A stretch of 64,000 nucleotides of DNA from Agrypnia vestita. Its lineage: Eukaryota; Arthropoda; Insecta; Trichoptera; Phryganeidae. The stretch spans positions 1 through 64,000 of the forward strand of contig JADDOH010003987.1 in the NCBI GenBank assembly GCA_016648135.1. Reading direction: 5' to 3'. The notes beneath the pieces were generated by a model that was given only the letters and a program-made list of their open reading frames with translations, had not been told where the DNA came from and did no database searches. Position 1 is the stretch's first letter. Every line of letters starts with the position of its first letter. Made by a program: the position numbers and the translations under genes. Positions 42,728 through 53,779 of this stretch are shown here, in pieces.

Positions 42728-43175
42728 TAAACTACCTTAATATTCCTAAAAATCGTCAAAAAATTTTAAAAATTTAAAACGAAAAACACAAACATTGCAC
42801 TGTGTGCCTAATCCATATATCTATTTGTACAATCTGTGTATTTAATATCAAATTTATTTGCTATTCTTTTTCATAGAGGTATATAGTTTAGTATTCAAAT
42901 TAAAACACATTTATATAGGTGTGGGGGAGTGGTGCTTATGTTTTATGTAGGGTCCTGTAGAGCATTAATCAAAATTTGGCTTTGTTTCTTCAAAGGGTAT
43001 GGAATATTACAAATAATATCTTTAATTTTTATTTATGTAAAACTAATAATACAACTGTAAAAAAATCTGGTACACATAAGTATCATACAGGTATTTATAA
43101 TATTTTATACATATATTTTACAGATTTAATAATACATGGATATATTCATCATACTAAATCAAGAATTAATCCGTA

Positions 43176-43345
43176 AGGCGGCCCTCGTAGCGCAGTGGGT
43201 ATGACACTGGCTTCTCACACAGAGGGTTCCGGGTTCGATTCCCGGTGAGATCACAATTTAATCTGTGTGATTTACTCAAGCATGGGTGTTTTGTGATGTA
43301 TTTCGCTTCTGTAATCCTGGCTTGTAGAAGCGTAAAAAAAAATTG
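43176..43345 (+). mobile_element. tRNA-derived SINE-1, copy 2 (best preserved)
   Basis: The head GGCGGCCCTCGTAGCGCAGT holds a clear A box (TAGCGCAGTGGG). GGGTTCGATTCCCGG is a perfect B box. The body TCTGTGTGATTTACTCAAGC and CTTGTAGAAGCGT precede a run of A. This is a plausible RNA polymerase III transcription unit. Confidence 0.88.
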
Positions 43346-43394
43346 CTCTATAAACGCTTACTAAAATATTCCTGAGTGGATAGAGTGACGAATA

Positions 43395-43675
43395 CTGAAG
43401 TCCTACGGCATACTAAAAATGGACGAAAAGTGCCGTGGACCATCAAGATTAGAACGCTTCAGTATCTCGGACATATTATGAGAGAGCCAAAGTATAGTCT
43501 TAAACAACTCATCATTCAGGAAAAATTATGTTGAAAAAGTAGCGTAGTAAGACTCAGTATCTCATGCTGCATATCTTGAGGGACTGCTACCAGCATAACT
43601 TGACTGAGTAACGCTGGTAATATGATCGCTGACCTCCGATAGAAGATGGCACTACAAGAAGAAGAAGATATATTC
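43395..43675 (+). pseudogene. RTE-like LINE C-terminus
   Basis: The frame reads KIRTLQYLGHIMREPKYSLK, then QLIIQEKL, and after slips MLHILRDCY and a final MALQEEEDI-like text in a CAAGAAGAAGAAGAT tail. This matches the LxYLGHxMR...LLQLILQGK...WLKNLRxW order of a common insect RTE-like ORF2. Confidence 0.7.
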
Positions 43676-43679
43676 TAAA

Positions 43680-43940
43680 AATCAATTATATTACGGTGCA
43701 GAAACAAGAGCTGACACGATCAGAACAAAGAGTCTACTGAGAATCTACAAGAGATCATGTAAACAGAATGGGCAACTTCAAAATCCTTTACATTGCAGCT
43801 GAAGAAATCCCACCTGGTCATCGTCTTCCTGGGAGACCGCCTAAACGGTGGAGGGACAGTTGGACCTCGACGTCCTAAGAGTAGCAGCTTTCTGCCAGAA
43901 CAGATCTAGAAGAAGGGGAAGAAGAAGAAGAATTAAAATA
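43680..43940 (+). pseudogene. Second LINE C-terminus directly downstream
   Basis: YYGAETRADTIRTKSLLRIY is followed by text akin to RPxRRWxD (CGCCTAAACGGTGGAGGGAC). It ends in RSRRRGRRRRIK, encoded by the GAAGAAGGGGAAGAAGAAGA tail. It has several frame slips. Two LINE ends lie back to back in the same orientation. Confidence 0.5.
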
Positions 43941-43942
43941 CT

Positions 43943-44160
43943 ATAGCTAGACCGCATTCAAAAAAATATGCGCAAAAAATATGTGTGTTGTTACGATGCA
44001 AAAAATGAACACAAAATAATCTAGTAAGTAACCTTTTATATACTAAAAAATATATATTTATTTGGAATATCATATTGAGGCTTGCAATACGGGCTTCCAG
44101 GCAACTTTCCCCTGTTTCTTCTTACCGAACAAAGCTAGGAAATAGTCTTTTGATTGTGGT
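43943..44160. repeat. Dispersed repeat R, copy 2
   Basis: Direct copy of 9138-9350, beginning right after the GAA tail of the preceding LINE. Confidence 0.75.
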
Positions 44161-44529
44161 AGACTTATAATATTTAATTTTTTTTTAATAAATTCATATG
44201 CGTTACCCTAGTGATCTCTGTAACAAGCCGGTGTCTTTAAGACACCATATTAAAGAGAAATTGTAAAAAAAATATCTTTATATCGGTCCAACGGTTTTTG
44301 CACTTTATAGAGAACACATGTAGATTCCATGTTATGTTTATACTTTCATTTAAACGCTGAATAAAAGTTTCATTAAAATAAAAATACCAGAATTGTTTAA
44401 AGAGTCATAGCACGTGCTTGGACAGTTTCGATGAAGACATACAACGGCCGAACATGAAACGAAATCGGAACATGCGCAGCTGAACATCATGGGATTATAA
44501 TATGGCCGTAATATAAATATTCCGGATTC

Positions 44530-44640
44530 GTGATAACGCCGCGCAAGGAAAAGGTTTCGCAAGCCGCCGCTAGTGGCGCGGAGCTGGCGGGAGGTGGAGG
44601 TGGACTGTGTCCGCGTGTTTCGCAATAATCCACCGAACAA
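44530..44640. other. CpG-rich patch
   Basis: A GC-dense segment (AAGCCGCCGCTAGTGGCGCG, GGCGGGAGGTGGAGGTGGAC) lies between AT-rich stretches. It does not match other parts of the window. It may be a promoter remnant. The open frames across it look like chance. Confidence 0.25.
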
Positions 44641-45059
44641 AGAAACCGTATCACGAGAGTTTCGTACCAGTCAGAGGTACCTACTTCTGTATGCAGGAGT
44701 AGCAACTAACTCCTTTCCTGGCTGCAGTTGCAAGGCCAGTATTTGGTGCTTCAAAAAATGTAGCTTTTTTGGAAGTTATTGTGGTTTGGAGACGCATGTT
44801 AATTTTTTAACATCTTGCTAGAAAAGAAGATAACCTTAGATGTTTGTTGTGGTAGGCGACGTTGAGGGTCAAAGAAGAATAGGAGAATCCGCCACTATTT
44901 AGACCCACCAAGTGGAAAAAGCAACAGAGAAGCACTTCATTGGTGACATTCTTAAGATGCAGGAGAATAGGGGAACAGAGAATAGGGTGGAATGTCATGA
45001 ATATCATGATAGACCGACTTGGATGATAGCATATAAAGTCGTGCGTAAGGTTTATGATC

Positions 45060-45480
45060 CCAGATGAGATATCCTTTCAGAAAAAGAGGTTGTAGAATCT
45101 GAAACATCTGGAACGGTAAACCGTCCCAGATTTCTTGAGGAAAGTGAAATCAAGAAGACTGCAGTAGGCAAAACCTGTAACGAGAGTGGGTGAGTCGCGT
45201 AACATGCACAGAGCCCTCCTACACAAGCCAACAGGATATGTAAACGAATTTTTTTCATGCAAGATCAGAAACTCTGAAATAAGAAAGAACTGTCAGACAG
45301 AAGATATCGTTGGATGGAGCAGGAAGAGACGGCGGTACTGCGGAACCACGTGGATTGGATGGATAATGCAAGAATTCCCCATGTGGTTGCCCACAACATA
45401 CCCATGGGACATGCCAGGAAGAACGCCAAAAAGGTGAAAAGCTAGCTGGTGCTCCACTTCCCAAGAGGACGGCTCCCGCT
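45060..45480 (+). pseudogene. Probable decayed LINE remnant
   Basis: One frame reads EETAVLRNHVDWMDNARIPH, then VVAHNIPMGHARKNAKKVKS. This loosely fits the GHVxRMDxxRIPKxxxxxxPMGxRxxGRPKxRW block of RTE-like LINEs. Frame slips are frequent and no tail is evident, so the call is uncertain. Confidence 0.3.
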
Positions 45481-45514
45481 CAGCAACAGATCCAAGATCC
45501 AGAACAATTTTTTC

Positions 45515-46260
45515 AATTTCAATATATTTATTTTATAATAAGTACATTACAAACTAATGTTCAAGGCATATTGTTGTAGCCGGGTCTTGTGATCGAGGAT
45601 TCCCTCGCCATTCTGACTTCTTAGAAGGCGAAGCTGTGCATATGACATTGTTTAGAGTGAGAAAGATGTTGCACGCCATCAGACTCACCGGCCACCCCGC
45701 CGCACATGGGTCCGGTGGCACACCGAGGCGAGACGATCGGTGTGCAGCGGTGTGTTGAGTGCCATCGAGGGTAGGGATTATGGGAGAGATAAGGTAGAGT
45801 ACCGCTAAAGGAGCTGGTTACCGCAATCCTTGCACGGGAAGAGTCTATGGAGAGGAGGCCCTCCTCCTTTATCCGGGCTTGGGACCGGCACCGGTATTCG
45901 ATTAGAGGCGTTCATCTGGCTCCGGTGGCAGAGTCCTGCTTCGGAAAACCCCTTCAGATACATGGAATATATCAATACCCAAAGCGATATTGTTCAGCAT
46001 AGCGGTGGCTCTTCCAAGAGGCATAACTGTCGGCAAGTTGTTCCTGTATATTGGAATGTGAAACAATCTATTCTGACGATGTAATTATCAGGAATATACA
46101 AAACAATGCTCCACATAATTTCAAATTATCGATCATACCGCGCAACAATCTATAAAAATGTGTAATTAAATAATACACATTCCTTCTAGTCTCTAAAATA
46201 TTGTAGCTAAGCATGCCCTGGAGAGACTCGGTTGGGTAGAGCCAAGGATAATGCCAAGAA
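45515..46260 (-). pseudogene. Jockey-like LINE J, copy 3, with foreign segment
   Basis: On the minus strand 46260-45932 encodes GIILGSTQPSLSRACL-like text, an HIPIYRNNLPTVMPLGRATA-like C-terminus and the start of the 3' UTR. The tail TTTCAATTTCAATATATTTA lies at 45515. Between 45572 and 45931 the expected roughly 110-bp UTR is replaced by about 360 bp of unrelated GC-rich sequence (CCGGCCACCCCGCCGCACAT), so another element has inserted. Confidence 0.75.
45572..45931. mobile_element. GC-rich insertion within LINE J
   Basis: Unrelated to the rest of the window, it contains ACACCGAGGCGAGACGATCG, GGAGCTGGTTACCGCAATCC and GAGGAGGCCCTCCTCC. It may be a 3' end of another retroelement. Neither terminal repeats nor a tail were found. 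Confidence 0.4.
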
Positions 46261-46333
46261 AAAGAAGATGATCTGAAATACCTTACATTTTAACGTTTCA
46301 TTGTACATTGTTTGTACCTGTATTAAACCGTTA

Positions 46334-46680
46334 TTTGCCAAAATTCCCCGAACTCCAATCCTTCTTTTTACCGTTTGCACACGGAATCTGAGATGGATAA
46401 GTTAAGATGTGGGAAGACGGGTTCTGGAAGGAAATAAAGATCAGAAGGAAAGCACGCTCTAACCTTGTCCTTTTGGTCCAGGTCGAAGGAACAACGCTAG
46501 TTTTCTCCCTTATCAGAAGGGCAGTAGCTGGAAATCTTGTGGATGGCACCTCAATCCTTATCCGAAGGCCTTTACGCTCACGTAAACGGAGGCACACACA
46601 AAACTCAACAAAAACACGTCAAGCCAAGAAGACAGTTCCAAGTTGAATGTAAATGTCATAGATAAAAGGTTTTAACAGAG
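46334..46680. other. MITE C scrap (46334-46370) and unrecognised frames
   Basis: GCCAAAATTCCCCGAACTCC is shared with MITE C and with 47548. Open frames on both strands between 46331 and 46646 (minus: STRFPATALLIREKTSVVPS) overlap each other and match no family I know. Confidence 0.35.
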
Positions 46681-46699
46681 CGTGCAATATGAAAGGTTA

Positions 46700-47210
46700 A
46701 ATAAGGTGGTTGTTATTAATCAATTAATGTATATTATAGATATCTCACAGAGACGAAACTGTATTTCTTATGGGAAAGTAGGTATAGAAGTCATTTGGGT
46801 GTACATAGGACTTATGACCTATCTTATGGTTGGCTTAAGTGATCACACTTTACACAATGTAAAATTCGCCATTTCCAACCATGATAGAATATACCATGCT
46901 TACTAATTTTTTGAAAGTTGTATATATGTTCATTTTGTGTGGCAAGCTTTCACATATGAGTTGTAACCGCCTTTCCATGCAGCCTGTACAAAGTCATTTT
47001 CATTCCCCTAAATCCCCACAGATGTCGCTAATTATTTTAATATCGTTAATGTCGCTAAATGAGAAAATCTACAATTGATTGCGGAATTTACTTAAGCAAT
47101 ATACTTTTTTGTGTAATGAAATTCATCCGAATTACTTGCATTACACTACGATACGCCAGGAAATATTATTTCCAATTTTTTGTTAAAATAATTTTTTTTT
47201 ACCAGTATTT
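46700..47210. repeat. Dispersed repeats B/K, copy 2
   Basis: TATTAATCAATTAATGTATA, GATATCTCACAGAGACGAAA and GGTATAGAAGTCATTTGGGT are repeated again at 47281-47365 and, inverted, at 200-290. 47061-47210 duplicates the left edge of the window. Non-coding. Confidence 0.75.
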
Positions 47211-47214
47211 ACAA

Positions 47215-47503
47215 TTCAAAATATTTTTGAGTTTGTTCAAATCTTTCAAAACAGTGCTGGAATCATGTCACAGAGACATTATTAATCAATTAATGTATAT
47301 TATAGATATCTCACGGAGACGAAACTGTATTTCTTATGGGTAAATAGGTATAGAAGTCATTTGGGTGTACATAGGACTTATGACCTATCTTACGGTTGGC
47401 TTAAGTGATCACTTTACACAATGTAACATTCGTAATGTCTCTGTGGCATAAATCCAGCACTGTTCTGAAAGATTTGAACAAACTCAAAATATTCTGAAGG
47501 TGG
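47215..47503. mobile_element. Foldback MITE B, most complete copy
   Basis: The left arm TTTTTGAGTTTGTTCAAATC and right arm GATTTGAACAAACTCAAAAT are inverse over about 70 bp, including ACAGTGCTGG / CCAGCACTGT and GACATTA / TAATGTC. The centre is shared with 46740-46860. The target duplication is unclear. Confidence 0.8.
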
Positions 47504-47544
47504 TTGTGTTCAGTGATATTGGTCCTGTTCATAAAGATCGAACA

Positions 47545-47665
47545 CCTACCAAAATTCCCCGAACTCCAATCTTTCTTACCTACTATAGTGTGCATGTACA
47601 GAAAACAATGCAGGTTTGATACGATTACGCAAGTCAGGTGGTCACTGGCTCCTGTCCTGTAGCGC
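47545..47665. mobile_element. MITE C fragment
   Basis: CCAAAATTCCCCGAACTCCA, CTACTATAGTGTGCATGTAC and GGTTTGATACGATTACGCAA correspond in order to one end of MITE C at 27265-27380. The other arm is absent. Confidence 0.6.
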
Positions 47666-48000
47666 CCGACATTTCCACGGGTGCCGGGTTTCCAGAGCCG
47701 ACCGCAGCGTTGCTGAACTTCACAATCCAGTTTCTAAAAAATGTGTAGCCATTAGCGAGCGTGAGAACTTTTAGAAAACGTTGCGTGTCACACAGGACAA
47801 CACAAAAGAACAAACCGCGTGTACACGTCCGATTTGAATCTGGTCTTACTTCTGTTCTTCAAAATGCCGTTTTTAGAGTTCGTGCGCCGGCCGCGAAATG
47901 CGACGATTTCGTCATCATTTTGCGAGACAATCGATATCGTTTACAACAATGGTATTTTTATGGTTCGATTTCTGGAGATTTTTTTATGTATATATTGATT

Positions 48001-48055
48001 CATACACGGAATACGTGTCATAACAATACTCCTGCAATTTTCATGTGATATACAT
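48001..48055 (-). mobile_element. SINE-2 tail fragment
   Basis: The minus strand reads AGTATTGTTATGACACGTAT and CCGTG, the 3' body of SINE-2. The tRNA-like head is missing. Confidence 0.55.
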
Positions 48056-48158
48056 CAAACACAACTAGATTGATTCAACATTTTTTTAGGAGAATAATAT
48101 CATTAGGCCGTTTCTGCACATTTAAACAAACTAACCTATAAAAACCGAGTTCTTATTA

Positions 48159-48452
48159 TACCCCCTTTCTCATTCAATCAGGTTTCATGCTTACTGCACG
48201 CGTCGAGGTGATTACTCATTTTTAATGATTCCAATTCAAAAAAACCATTAAAATTTCGAAAAATCCAAAATTATACTATAATTATCAATTTTCTTTTAAA
48301 CGAAAATTTGTTAGATCATTTTTATCGTCGCTACGAGTCTGCCTGCAGTGTTTCAGCTCGATTGGATCACGGGAAAAGGGTTAAAAATCGATCCAAAGTT
48401 TTTTCCGGCAGACAACGAACTGTAGACGCTACGAGTTAAAAGAAAGGGAGTA
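48159..48452 (-). mobile_element. MITE M, copy c (both ends)
   Basis: TACCCCCTTTCTCATTCAAT at one end and AGAAAGGGAGTA at the other are the terminal repeats. The core GTCGCTACGAGTCTGCCTGC and GGGTTAAAAATCGATCCAAA is intact. Confidence 0.85.
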
Positions 48453-48601
48453 ATAAACTCTTTTTTCGTGTATACGATGAAATTCTAAACTTCCTACCAT
48501 TAGCACGCATCATTCATTGTGTGATGTTTATTCTTCTATGACTGGGGGTCCGACATTTAAATAAAACACCGGCATCAATTACACGTTTATTCCAGTAGAT
48601 G

Positions 48602-49312
48602 GACAGATAGATTTAAGTGATGGTTTTCGAGAAAGAGGAAAGTAAGACAACGTGTGAAATTCTTGTAGGTAATGAATGTTTGGAACAGGTAGATGAGTTT
48701 GTGTACTTGGGAAGTATGTCCGATAGAAGAGGGAGAGTGACTGCGGGGAATAGGGCGAACGGTGCTTTGAACGCGATTGTTTCTAATAGAAATATGTCTG
48801 CCGAGGCAAAACTGGCGGTACATAATGGAATTCTGGTACCAACACTGATGTATGGAAGCCAAGCCTGGAGCTGGCAGAAGAGGAACGAAAGTAGATTAAA
48901 TGCAGTGGAGATGAGATCCCTCAGACGTATGTGTGACAAATCCATTTATGATAGAGTAAAGAATGCGGATATTAGGAATGAATGTAAAGCTGATCTTAGC
49001 ATAATTAATAGAATTAAAAAAGGGTCGCTCAGATGGTTTGGGCATGTTGAGCGAATGAATGAGAAGAAAATGGTAAGAAAGATATATAACGCGAGTGTTG
49101 ATGGCGCCAGAAAGAGAGGGTGACCGCGGAAGACGTGGCATGACCAGATCAACCAGATACTGGAAGATGGTCTCGTTAGAAGCCTCAACAACCGGCGAGC
49201 TCGCGTGCGAAGATGTATGAAGGTGGATAAAGCGAGAGTTGTATGTCAGGACAGAAGAGTGTGGCGCTCCATCCTCTCTGCCTACTCCCGGGGGAAAACG
49301 GCGTGATGGTAA
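48602..49312 (+). pseudogene. RTE-like LINE C-terminus, nearly intact frame
   Basis: A 168-codon frame reads ECLEQVDEFVYLGSMSDRRG, then GILVPTLMYGSQAW, RLNAVEMRSLRRMCDKSIYD and GSLRWFGHVERMNEKKMVRK. One TGA replaces the CGA expected in RGRPRK, and the frame then runs on through VVCQDRRVWRSILSAYSRGK to a final stop at the GGCGTGATGGTAAGT end. The single internal stop is a CpG-type change. The catalytic core is lost by 5' truncation. A sister 3' end lies at 59293-59490. Confidence 0.88.
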
Positions 49313-49436
49313 GTAGTCTATTTTATGTTGTACGCAGAGTAGAATGAATGCAACCTTTAGCTCCAAAAGAAGGTCCGATGATTCGCAGGAAAAATGAATA
49401 TGTAATTCATAATTGTCAAATCAAGCAAACAAACAT

Positions 49437-49462
49437 TTTCGAGAACAAAGTCTTCTTCTAGA
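49437..49462 (-). repeat. Degenerate hairpin-GAAA cassette
   Basis: The minus strand reads CTAGAAGAAGACTTTGTTCT, then CGAAAATG. The stem is partly broken compared with 22846-22873. Confidence 0.5.
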
Positions 49463-49906
49463 CTGATGACAAAAGGACAGTACGGAATCAGTGCTAAGTG
49501 TTTTAAGTGAATTTGGACTGTATTTGAATTAAAACCTTATTTTCGTATTGGGTGTTAACATCAGCTTTGTCCATTTTTTTCCAAAGAAAGAAGACAAAAG
49601 GATACAACAAAAACAATACAAGAAACTAATGAATAATGTATTTTTCTTTATTATTGGGCTCTTGATAGCTTTTATCGTAGGCTCGGGGAAAATTTTCATT
49701 TAAAGTTGCGAATTACTTTTATCAATTTGTTTTTCTTTAGACGCGCATTTTATAATTTGAAAAAAAAAGCATAGGTACCAGTTATGTTAACACCTAATAT
49801 TTCTATCTGTTTATCAATTTTATTAAACAATTTGGCATACAATAACCAATATTCTCACTAGTAAAATTAATTTAATTTAGAGGAATCGTGTGTTTGGCTA
49901 TTTTTT

Positions 49907-50187
49907 TACTGCCTTTCTTTTAACTCGTAGCGTCTGCTTGTCTGCCGAAAAAACTTTGGATCAATTTTTATCCCTTTTCCCGTGATCCAATCGAACTGAA
50001 ACTTTGCAGGCAGACTCGCGGCAGCGATAAAAATGATCTAACAAATTTTCTTTTAAAAAATGTAATAACTATAATTTTGGATTTTTCGAAATTTTTTATT
50101 ACTTCCTTTCGTAGCGTCGCCCGACTCGAGCCCGACGCGTGGAGTAGGCGCGAAATCTGTTTCAACTAGTAAATGAGAAAGGGAGTA
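49907..50187 (+). mobile_element. MITE M, copy d
   Basis: It starts TACTGCCTTTCTTTTAACTC and ends GAGAAAGGGAGTA. The core CCCGTGATCCAATCGAACTG is intact. An internal TTACTTCCTTTCGTAGCG repeats the terminal motif. It is followed by TAATAAAAACATGGTTTTTA, shared with other copies. Confidence 0.85.
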
Positions 50188-50189
50188 TA

Positions 50190-51570
50190 ATAAAAACATG
50201 GTTTTTATGGTTTAGTTTTTTTCGCGTATTGTTATTCAACTCATTTCTAATAAGCTGTTTGAATTCCTTAATAAAATATAATTTCGACCCAGGATTGTAA
50301 ATTTTCATCCGCTCAAAGATCTTCGTTCAGAAGAAAACACTATTTTTGCCGATAAAGTAAATATAAAGTATTAAAATGCCTACAATTTTTTCTGTGTATT
50401 ATATCCGGTAAAAAAAGTTCTTGGTCCATTCAATACGACTATGTTCGAGTAATAATTCGTGCATCCAGTCTGAGCGAGAGCATTTTTATCTGACATGTTG
50501 ATCTGATTGAATGCCGGATTTTGACGGTTAGCCATTCATATTGAGTAGGACGTGATTACATATTTAAATCTTATATCACACACTCTATGAGTTGATCTAA
50601 TCATCGGGTAATTAAATTCGGGTTATATAATGCTGTGATTTATGCCACGTCATCGAAAAACGATAATCCACGTTTTGCCTCGGCTGTTAAGAATTGTCCT
50701 TTCTAATAGCCCACGTCCATGGATTTGACTGCGGATCAGTCTGCTGACTACTCGCCTATATCAATTAAGTCTATTTTGAGATCATACTTCCACCCCTGTC
50801 TTAGTCTAGCCCTATTAGCTTGTGTATGAAAGTGTTCCGGACGCTGACAATGGCAACCCTAAGCCTGACGCGAGCACGTGCTTTTGTGTCTCACTCTCTC
50901 TCGAAAGATCTTCGCTTGTAATTAACATTCACAAGGTATGCCACCAGCCTCCTTGCATTCATCATTACCTGAAAAGCTATCACCAGAAATGCTACTACAT
51001 AGTCTAATATGAAGTCGTTGTTAAATCTTCCATAACCGATAGTCCAACGATTTGGACGATACGAAGATAGAATCCAGCCAAAACTTAAGCGCTTTCTATC
51101 AATCGGAGATGACAAATAGTAAATCCCAAAGTCTCTGCTGAACTTAAAAACAACAGGACGCAGGAGTTTGCGAAGGCAAAGATTATTATATGGAACGTTA
51201 ATATCCTTAAATATGCGGGGGTTAGCCTATACACAGCCACTGGCCCGAGCAGGCCTTCAACGCAGCCTTCATATTCAACTCCGGTGGGAGAAGTCTTCGC
51301 ATCTGCAGTCGGACGTCCATTCCAAAGTGGCGACCCCGACGCAGAAAGAACAATCACCTTCAACCCCAAAAATACATATCTGCTTTTGAGAATCAAAGTT
51401 CCAAGAAATAGAGAACTCTGAAAGAAAACCTGAAACTGACGAATGACCCAATCTTTAACAAAATTGTTTTGTACAAAATTAAATTCTTCTTCAGTCGTTT
51501 TCTCCATTACTGGGGATCTTGATAACCCTGTTGTGGCCTGCTAATGTTCTCATTGGTCTTCTTCCACCTT
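50190..51570. other. No gene established
   Basis: The region includes a 140-codon minus-strand open frame (51085-51507). Part of it (SASGSPLWNGRPTADAKTSP) looks less biased than chance frames. The plus strand of the same DNA also stays open in part (ATGPSRPSTQPSYSTPVGEV). No known domain is recognisable on either strand. Confidence 0.3.
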
Positions 51571-51573
51571 TCT

Positions 51574-51678
51574 TTTTCTGTGTATAGTTTTCTGGGATAT
51601 TCTGCCGTGTATATGTTACCTCGGCCAAAGAGGTCACATATGCACGGCGGAATATCCCAGAAAACTACACACAGAAAA
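51574..51678. mobile_element. Foldback family P, small copy
   Basis: TTTTCTGTGTATAGTTTTCT on the left is inverse to AGAAAACTACACACAGAAAA on the right. The arms contain GGGATATTCTGCCGTG / GCACGGCGGAATATCCC. It is followed by CTGAACGGCCGTGAAAACCT, as at the other P copies. Confidence 0.85.
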
Positions 51679-51679
51679 T

Positions 51680-52598
51680 TCTGAACGGCCGTGAAAACCT
51701 AAGAACATTTTTTCTTCCACCTTTATCTGCGGCCCGCAATGCAGATAGCTGTTCCATTAGCGTCTTTAACTGGCCTATCCATCGAGAATAGCATTTTCCT
51801 TAGGTTATCGTTAGTCCGAAAAATTGCAGAATAGAATAGATTGCGCTCAATCTATATATATCAAAGTTACAATACAACATGAATAATCAAACACCAGGAA
51901 ACACGTCACACCCATTTCCTTTACTAATTTTCGGAATACATGTACTTCCTTTATTATTTTCGACGAATTTCCAATATCAATATCATTATTTTCACCGGCA
52001 GTTTGTAAGCCGGGTATTACTTACGTTTGAGTGTCAGCAATGAAACAATATTGGACAAAGGTTGGCCCGCATCGACCAGTGCACTTATCATCGTGGAACA
52101 CTTCCGCCTGTCTAATCAGAGTCAACCACGATATCCTGTCAGTCCGCGCTCTCGTCTGTTGGCTCTGAAAACGTCGTCCAATCGCATTGCCAACGTCTGT
52201 CGCAATACGCAATGCAGCTCGTGGAATAGAAGAGAACTGAGTATGAAAGATTTCTTATTTATTGTTTGCTTAATCGGAGCGACGGACGTGGTCTTCTGAT
52301 CTGTTCAGAATTTGATTCTTCTTCTACGGTCCTTCGTTGCGAGGATGACGTATGCCACGTTATCAATTATGTGCCCGAGCGTGGATGAGGAGACCTATTC
52401 TGGAACCGCACGCCCTTCCACAAATTTTGCACGCGCATCCGTTGCATAGTGGGGTTCTAAGAGATGGGTTTCGCTCCTTTTCCTTTCTCTTATTCTTTTC
52501 TCGGAAATTTCATCGTCTTGTTTTGTTTTATGGACGGACAAATACTTAACCTACAAAAGAAAATAATTAAATGCATGTTACTTAATAGTACAGTAAAG
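51680..52598. other. No gene seen
   Basis: Mixed composition, with chance frames around 52027-52300 and 52352-52549 on both strands. I recognise no motif or shared repeat. Confidence 0.4.
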
Positions 52599-52600
52599 TA

Positions 52601-53146
52601 TACAGGGTTATTTGGAAAACATTAATAACCCCGCAGGACTATATTCTTGCCATGATTACGAGTCGAAAATGTTCAAGTTATCGTGACCTAATATCATAGT
52701 TATGGAGATATGCGACATCAAAGTTTGCATTTTTTTCTCAATATTTTTAACTTATTTTTTGTAAAACGTTGGACTATCATTACAATAACTTATATCGATT
52801 ACGAAAAATTCATTCATTTCAATACAAGTTAAATAAAATGATAAAAACTCTGAAAATTTTCCAATTGGAATGTTTTCCAATTGGAATTCGATGGTTTTTA
52901 TTATTTTATTTGAATTGTTTTAAAGGGAATGAATTTTTCATATTCGATATAAATTACTGTAATGATAGTCGAACGTTTTACAAAAAATAAGTTAGAAATA
53001 TTGAGGAAAAAATGCAAACTTTGATGTCGCATATCTCCATAACTATTGATATTATTAGGTCATGATAGCTTGAACATTTTCGACTCACAATCAAAGCAGA
53101 AATATACTACTGCGAGGTTATTAATGTTTTCCAAATAACCATGTAT
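52601..53146. mobile_element. Tc1/mariner-type foldback MITE T, copy 2
   Basis: The ends TACAGGGTTATTTGGAAAAC and TTTTCCAAATAACCATGTA are flanked by TA (52599-52600, 53147-53148). It is palindromic throughout, centred near TTCCAATTGGAATG...TTCCAATTGGAATTC. 546 bp. Confidence 0.9.
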
Positions 53147-53649
53147 AAAAAACAAAGGTAAAGATATTTTTCGGAAATAAAGTTAATGAATATTAATAAG
53201 TTATTTAAATACAGGCTCATACTGAGTAACTATTATAATGATGACCATAAAACACTTGTAATGAATACGTATAATACGAGACAAATGTCACTTGGAAAAT
53301 ATATTGTACCGAGATGCAACAATTATTATGGAGAAAGAACATTACAAGTGAAAATACCAACTTGTTTGGGTTGGATTCATATGAAAAGGTAAAAGTGGCG
53401 TGCTGGGAGTTTATTATGAACAACTGTCTGCATCCTAACTATTTTTATATAATTTTTATTAATTCCTCTGCATCCTAACTATTTTTATATAATTTTATAA
53501 ATTCTTATGTAAGCCAGCACTGTTACTAAATGGTAATGTATATTCATTAGTACTAGAAGAAACCGGCTGATAACTAACTCGTAGTTAGCAGGATCTTTGT
53601 TAATTGTAAAATATGTAATAAATAATAAATAAATTAAAAAATTAAAAAA

Positions 53650-53760
53650 AACACCTTAAAAGAATTCCATACCTACTTTCTCATGTAAAAAGTAACTTCT
53701 TTTCTATGAGATATCTATAATATATTTTGATTAATTATGTCCTTCTGGGATAAAACCAAG
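53650..53760. repeat. Repeat B fragment
   Basis: CATACCTACTTTCTCATG, ATGAGATATCTATAATATA and TTGATTAATTATGTCC correspond to 208-290 in the first copy. A MITE T copy follows 20 bp later. Confidence 0.6.
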
Positions 53761-53779
53761 TCCTCCGCTCATATACATA

